From: Rubrivivax sp.
Lineage (GTDB): Bacteria > Pseudomonadota > Gammaproteobacteria > Burkholderiales > Burkholderiaceae_C
Length of the DNA stretch: 64,000 nucleotides
Reading direction: 5' to 3'
NCBI GenBank assembly: GCA_027484825.1
Contig: JAIXSE010000022.1
Span: forward strand, 1 to 64,000
Positions 60,884-64,000 of the stretch are shown piece after piece. The position numbers and the translations under genes are program-made. Each line of letters starts with the position of its first letter. The first letter of the stretch is position 1. The notes beneath the pieces are model-generated. The model had not been told where the DNA came from, searched no databases, and saw only the letters and a program-made list of their open reading frames with translations.

Positions 60884-61171
60884 GGGGCATTCCCAAAAGG
60901 TGCCTGTACGCGAGGCCTGCCGGGGCGGAACGTGAGAGTCCCTAAGTGGCGATCCGGTGAGGACAGGATCGCTGCGCTGCGGCGGGGCAGGACGATGCGA
61001 ACAGGAACTGGAGGAGCGGTGGTGTCGCCGTCAGGGGCTTGCTGAACCGATGGAGGCGGGGAGGGCTCCATCAGGGATCGCCAGCCTGGCAGCGATCAGC
61101 GGGCATCAGGCTGCGGCCGCTATCCAGCGCACCAGCGCACAGATTCAGCAGCCGACAGTGATCGGTCGCCG

Positions 61172-62626
61172 CTAAGACTCGTGGGTGGAGTCGCGGGACA
61201 GGTCGCGCGTGGGGGTAGAAGCGGCGGACGCGTCGTGGGCGGCGTCAGCGCCAGACCCGGACCCGGCACTGAACGCAGGGCCGGCGGCCGGCAGATCGAC
61301 CGCCGTGTTGCGCAGGAACAGACGCGAGACGGTCTGGGCCATGGCCAGTCGCTGGTCGCCATCGCTGGAATTGAGTTCCGCCATGGCGCCGTGCAGCATC
61401 TTCTGCGTCAGCCCCTTGGACAGTGCTTCCAGCACTGTGTCGATGTCCTGGCCCTTGGCCAGCAGCTTGCGGGCGCGCTGGATCTCGGCCTGCCGCCAGC
61501 TGTCGGCCTGCTGATGCAGGGCCTGGATCAGCGGCACGGTGTGGCGCTGACCCAGCCAGTGCACAAAACTCTGCACGCCGTGTTCGATGATGGCTTCCGC
61601 CTGCTGCACAGCCGCCTGACGCTTCTCACCAGCGGTCTGCACCAGTTGGGACAGGTCGTCCACGGTGTAGAGATAGACGTCGTCCAGCTGGGCGACTTCG
61701 GGCTCGATGTCTCGCGGCACGGCCAGGTCCACCATGAACATCGGGCGGTGCTTGCGCCGCTTCAGGGCCCGTTCCACAGCGCCCAGGCCGATCAGCGGGA
61801 GGCTGGAGGCGGTGCAGGAGATCACCGCATCGAATTCGTGCAGGCGCTGCGGCAGGTCGACCAGGCGGATGGATTCGGCGCCCAGATGCTGCGCCAGCTT
61901 CTCGCCGCGCTCCAGTGTGCGGTTGGCCACGGCCAGCCCCTTGGGGCCTTTGGCGGAGAAGTGGGTGCCGACCAGTTCGATCATTTCCCCGGCGCCGACC
62001 AGCAGCACCCGGATGTCCGACAGGTTCTCAAACAGCTGAGCCGCTAAGCGCACGGACGCAGCGGCCATGCTGATGGAGTGGCTGCCGATCTCGGTGGAAC
62101 TGCGCACTTCCTTGGCCACGGAGAAGCTGCGCTGGAAGAGTTGATGCAGCGTGGTGCCCAGCGTGCCGGCCTGGTCGGCCTCCCGGACGGCCTGCTTGAG
62201 CTGGCCCAGGATCTGCGGTTCGCCCAGGACCATGGAGTCCAGGCCGCTGGCCACCCGGAAGGCGTGGCGGGCGGCCTTGCCGTCTTCAGCCACGTAGGCG
62301 TGGTCCAGCAGCGTCGCGCTGCCGACGCCGCCGACCCCGGCCAGCCAGTCCACCGCGGGGCGGACCATGTCCGGATGGCCGGCCACGTAGAGCTCGGTGC
62401 GGTTGCAGGTGGAGAGCAGGGCGGCTTCGGGCAGGTTGTTGCCGTTGCCGTGGCCACCGCTACCGCCGCTGAAGGGGCTGGCGCGGCGGGTCGATGCAGC
62501 GCCCTGGCCGAGCTGGTCGGTGAAGCGCTGCAGGGTGGGCGCCAGTTGCTCCAGGGTGAACGCAAAGCGTCCGCGCAGGTCCAGGGGCGCGGACTGATGG
62601 TTCAAACCCAGAGCGAAGACCGTCAT
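61172..62626 (-). CDS. hemA: Glutamyl-tRNA reductase, housekeeping copy
   Basis: Second hemA of the window. 484 residues from ATG 62626. LLSTCNRTELY holds the catalytic Cys; GLDSMVLGEPQILGQLKQAVREAD and VLLVGAGEMIELVGTHF match the cluster copy nearly word for word. It carries a Gly/Asn/Ser-rich loop (STRRASPFSGGSGGHGNGNN) and a 50-residue Ala/Ser/Asp tail, both absent from the 428-residue cluster copy. A perfect minus-strand -10 TATAAT (62637-62642) ends 10 nt before the ATG, so the leader is very short. Upstream of prfA-prmC, the usual hemA-prfA-prmC order. Confidence 0.97.
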   Translation of the reverse strand: MTVFALGLNHQSAPLDLRGRFAFTLEQLAPTLQRFTDQLGQGAASTRRASPFSGGSGGHGNGNNLPEAALLSTCNRTELYVAGHPDMVRPAVDWLAGVGGVGSATLLDHAYVAEDGKAARHAFRVASGLDSMVLGEPQILGQLKQAVREADQAGTLGTTLHQLFQRSFSVAKEVRSSTEIGSHSISMAAASVRLAAQLFENLSDIRVLLVGAGEMIELVGTHFSAKGPKGLAVANRTLERGEKLAQHLGAESIRLVDLPQRLHEFDAVISCTASSLPLIGLGAVERALKRRKHRPMFMVDLAVPRDIEPEVAQLDDVYLYTVDDLSQLVQTAGEKRQAAVQQAEAIIEHGVQSFVHWLGQRHTVPLIQALHQQADSWRQAEIQRARKLLAKGQDIDTVLEALSKGLTQKMLHGAMAELNSSDGDQRLAMAQTVSRLFLRNTAVDLPAAGPAFSAGSGSGADAAHDASAASTPTRDLSRDSTHES

Positions 62627-62785
62627 GATGCGGCCGATTATAAAATTCCTACCGAACTCCCGCACCTGTCAGGGGAAAGGCATCCGCGTGATCCGTCAAG
62701 GATGCGGCGACTTCCCCCGCAAGGCCGGTTGTTTTTCGGCGTCTTTGGTGATTGCCGCCCCGTCATCCAACCCAATGGGTCACTC

Positions 62786-63070
62786 TTGAATTCTCTGGAC
62801 GTCGTCTGGCACCTGTGCAATCTCTTCCTGCCGGCCTGGGTCGTCGCGGCCCTGATGGCCGGGGCGCTCAAGCTGCTGTGGCGGGACCGGGCCCGCGGCA
62901 TGAGCTGGGCGCAGTTGGCGCTGTGGGGGGCGGCGGGTGGCTCGATGGCCACCGTGTTTGCGGTGCTGCTGATCGGCCGGGACGGCAGCATGGCCGGCTA
63001 TGCGGCCATTCTGGTGGGCGTCACGCTGCCGCAGTGGGGGCTCACATGGCGGGCTTCGCCGAATAGCTGA
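62786..63070 (+). CDS. Small membrane protein of unknown function
   Basis: 94 residues if started at TTG 62786; no ATG is available in frame. Three or four hydrophobic segments ([64 protein letters not shown]). It matches a commonly annotated type of small Burkholderiales membrane protein next to miaB, but I recognise no named family. Its 3' end overlaps miaB convergently by 29 bp. Confidence 0.7.
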   Translation: MNSLDVVWHLCNLFLPAWVVAALMAGALKLLWRDRARGMSWAQLALWGAAGGSMATVFAVLLIGRDGSMAGYAAILVGVTLPQWGLTWRASPNS

Positions 63071-64000
63071 GCCCTGGCTCACCGTCGGCCAGCGGCACTT
63101 CCCCGCGCAGCGAATGCGCAAAGGCTTCAGTGATCCGCATCGGGATCAGCTGGTGCATCAGCCGCTCATGGCCCTTGAAGTTGACGATGCGGTTGCATTC
63201 GGTGCGGCCCATCAGTTCGGTGGCATCGCGGCGGGCATGGCCGGAGACCAGCACCGGCACCGTCTTGCCCACCAGTTCCTGGTTGTAGCGCAGGGCGGTG
63301 GCTTCGATCTCCGCCTGCAGCTCCTGCAGGCGACGCACCTTCACCTCATGCGGCGTGTCGTCGGGCAGATTGGCGGCCGGCGTGCCGGGACGCGGGCTGA
63401 AGATGAAGCTGAATGAGGCGTCGAAGCCGACATCCCGCACCAGCTGCATCGTCTTGGCATGGTCTTCGTCCGTCTCCCCGGGGAAACCGACGATGAAGTC
63501 GCTGGCGATGCGGATGTCCGGCCGCACGGCCCGCAGGCGGCGCACGATGCTCTTGAACTGCAGGGCGGTGTAGCCGCGCTTCATCGCACTGAGGATGCGG
63601 TCGCTGCCATGCTGCACCGGCAGGTGCACATGGTTCACCAGTTGCGGAATCTTGCCGTAGGCGTCGATCAGGCGCTGACTGAATTCATTGGGGTGGCTGG
63701 TGGTGTAGCGGATGCGTTCGATGCCGGGGATTTCCGCCACATATTCCAGCAGCAGGGCGAAGTCGGCGATCTCCTCGGTCTCGCCCATGCGGCCGCGATA
63801 GGCGTTCACGTTCTGGCCCAGCAGCGTCACTTCCTTGACGCCCTGGTCGGCCAGCCCGGCCACTTCCTCCAGCACGTCCTCGAAGGGGCGGCTCACTTCC
63901 TCACCGCGGGTGTAGGGCACCACGCAGTAGGAGCAGTACTTGGAGCAGCCCTCCATGATGGACACGAAGGCGCTGGCGCCTTCCACCCGTGCGGGGGGTA
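63042..64000 (-). CDS. miaB: MiaB, tRNA methylthiotransferase (5' part cut by window edge)
   Basis: Radical-SAM enzyme adding the 2-methylthio group to i6A37 of tRNAs. The frame is open to the right edge; the track start at 63986 is an internal GTG. Radical-SAM cluster CSKYCSYC ([22 protein letters not shown]), [12 protein letters not shown], and a C-terminal TRAM domain. The N-terminal UPF0004 domain lies outside the window. Confidence 0.96.
   Translation of the reverse strand, partial: PPARVEGASAFVSIMEGCSKYCSYCVVPYTRGEEVSRPFEDVLEEVAGLADQGVKEVTLLGQNVNAYRGRMGETEEIADFALLLEYVAEIPGIERIRYTTSHPNEFSQRLIDAYGKIPQLVNHVHLPVQHGSDRILSAMKRGYTALQFKSIVRRLRAVRPDIRIASDFIVGFPGETDEDHAKTMQLVRDVGFDASFSFIFSPRPGTPAANLPDDTPHEVKVRRLQELQAEIEATALRYNQELVGKTVPVLVSGHARRDATELMGRTECNRIVNFKGHERLMHQLIPMRITEAFAHSLRGEVPLADGEPGLSYSAKPAM

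Noticed and set aside
60884-61171. Short ORFs between prfA and the housekeeping hemA
   Set aside because: 288 bp with only low-quality frames and no ribosome sites; nothing supportable was seen.

Overview
The window is a nearly complete purple-bacterial photosynthesis gene cluster (about 1-41 kb) followed by ordinary housekeeping DNA (about 41-64 kb). High GC, the continuous bchCXYZ-puf array with a tetraheme PufC, a HiPIP electron carrier, C5-pathway hemA genes and the housekeeping order ispB / tRNA-Pro / rplU-rpmA-obgE-proB / rppH / proS / ubiX-grxD / prmC-prfA-hemA / miaB point to a betaproteobacterium of the order Burkholderiales, near Rubrivivax and Roseateles. The species assignment is an inference.

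Layout. 1-7.7 kb, minus strand: bchF-bchN-bchB-bchH-bchL (bchL cut by the window edge). 8-10.7 kb, plus: the regulators ppaA/aerR and ppsR. 10.8-19.4 kb, plus: bchG, a PucC-type transporter, bchP, a small membrane ORF, a HiPIP gene, a DUF3422 gene, bchI and bchD. Then bchO (minus), crtI-crtB-hemA and a 56-residue membrane ORF (plus), bciA-crtC-crtD (minus), crtE-crtF (plus), and bchC-bchX-bchY-bchZ-pufB-orf74-pufA-pufL-pufM-orf58-pufC (plus). A PpsR paralogue with no DNA-binding domain ends the cluster. The rest holds a putative Na+/H+ antiporter, an apparently inactive trypsin-fold protein, a cold-shock protein, an RRM protein, a hipBA toxin-antitoxin locus with an orphan XRE regulator beside tRNA-Pro, and housekeeping genes including a second hemA.

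How the genes work together. Glutamyl-tRNA reductase feeds tetrapyrrole synthesis; BchHDI, BciA, BchLNB, BchF, BchXYZ, BchC, BchG and BchP complete bacteriochlorophyll a. CrtEBI, CrtC, CrtD and CrtF make methoxylated carotenoids (no crtA is visible). PufBA and PufLMC form LH1 and the reaction centre, with HiPIP a plausible periplasmic donor to PufC. Operator-like TGT-N12-ACA/ACG sites for PpsR lie before bchF, bchG, crtI/bchO, crtD/crtE and bchC.

Most notable: (i) the HTH-less PpsR paralogue after pufC; (ii) PpsR-type promoters before bchF, bchG and crtI whose -10 box lies 6-7 nt from the start codon, predicting leaderless mRNAs, with the same geometry at bchC on a 13-codon upstream ORF; (iii) small ORFs joined by ATGA overlaps to bchC, bchX, bchZ and pufM/pufC; (iv) an extra single-TM gene between the LH1 beta and alpha genes; (v) a second hemA inside the cluster. 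All coordinates include the stop codon.
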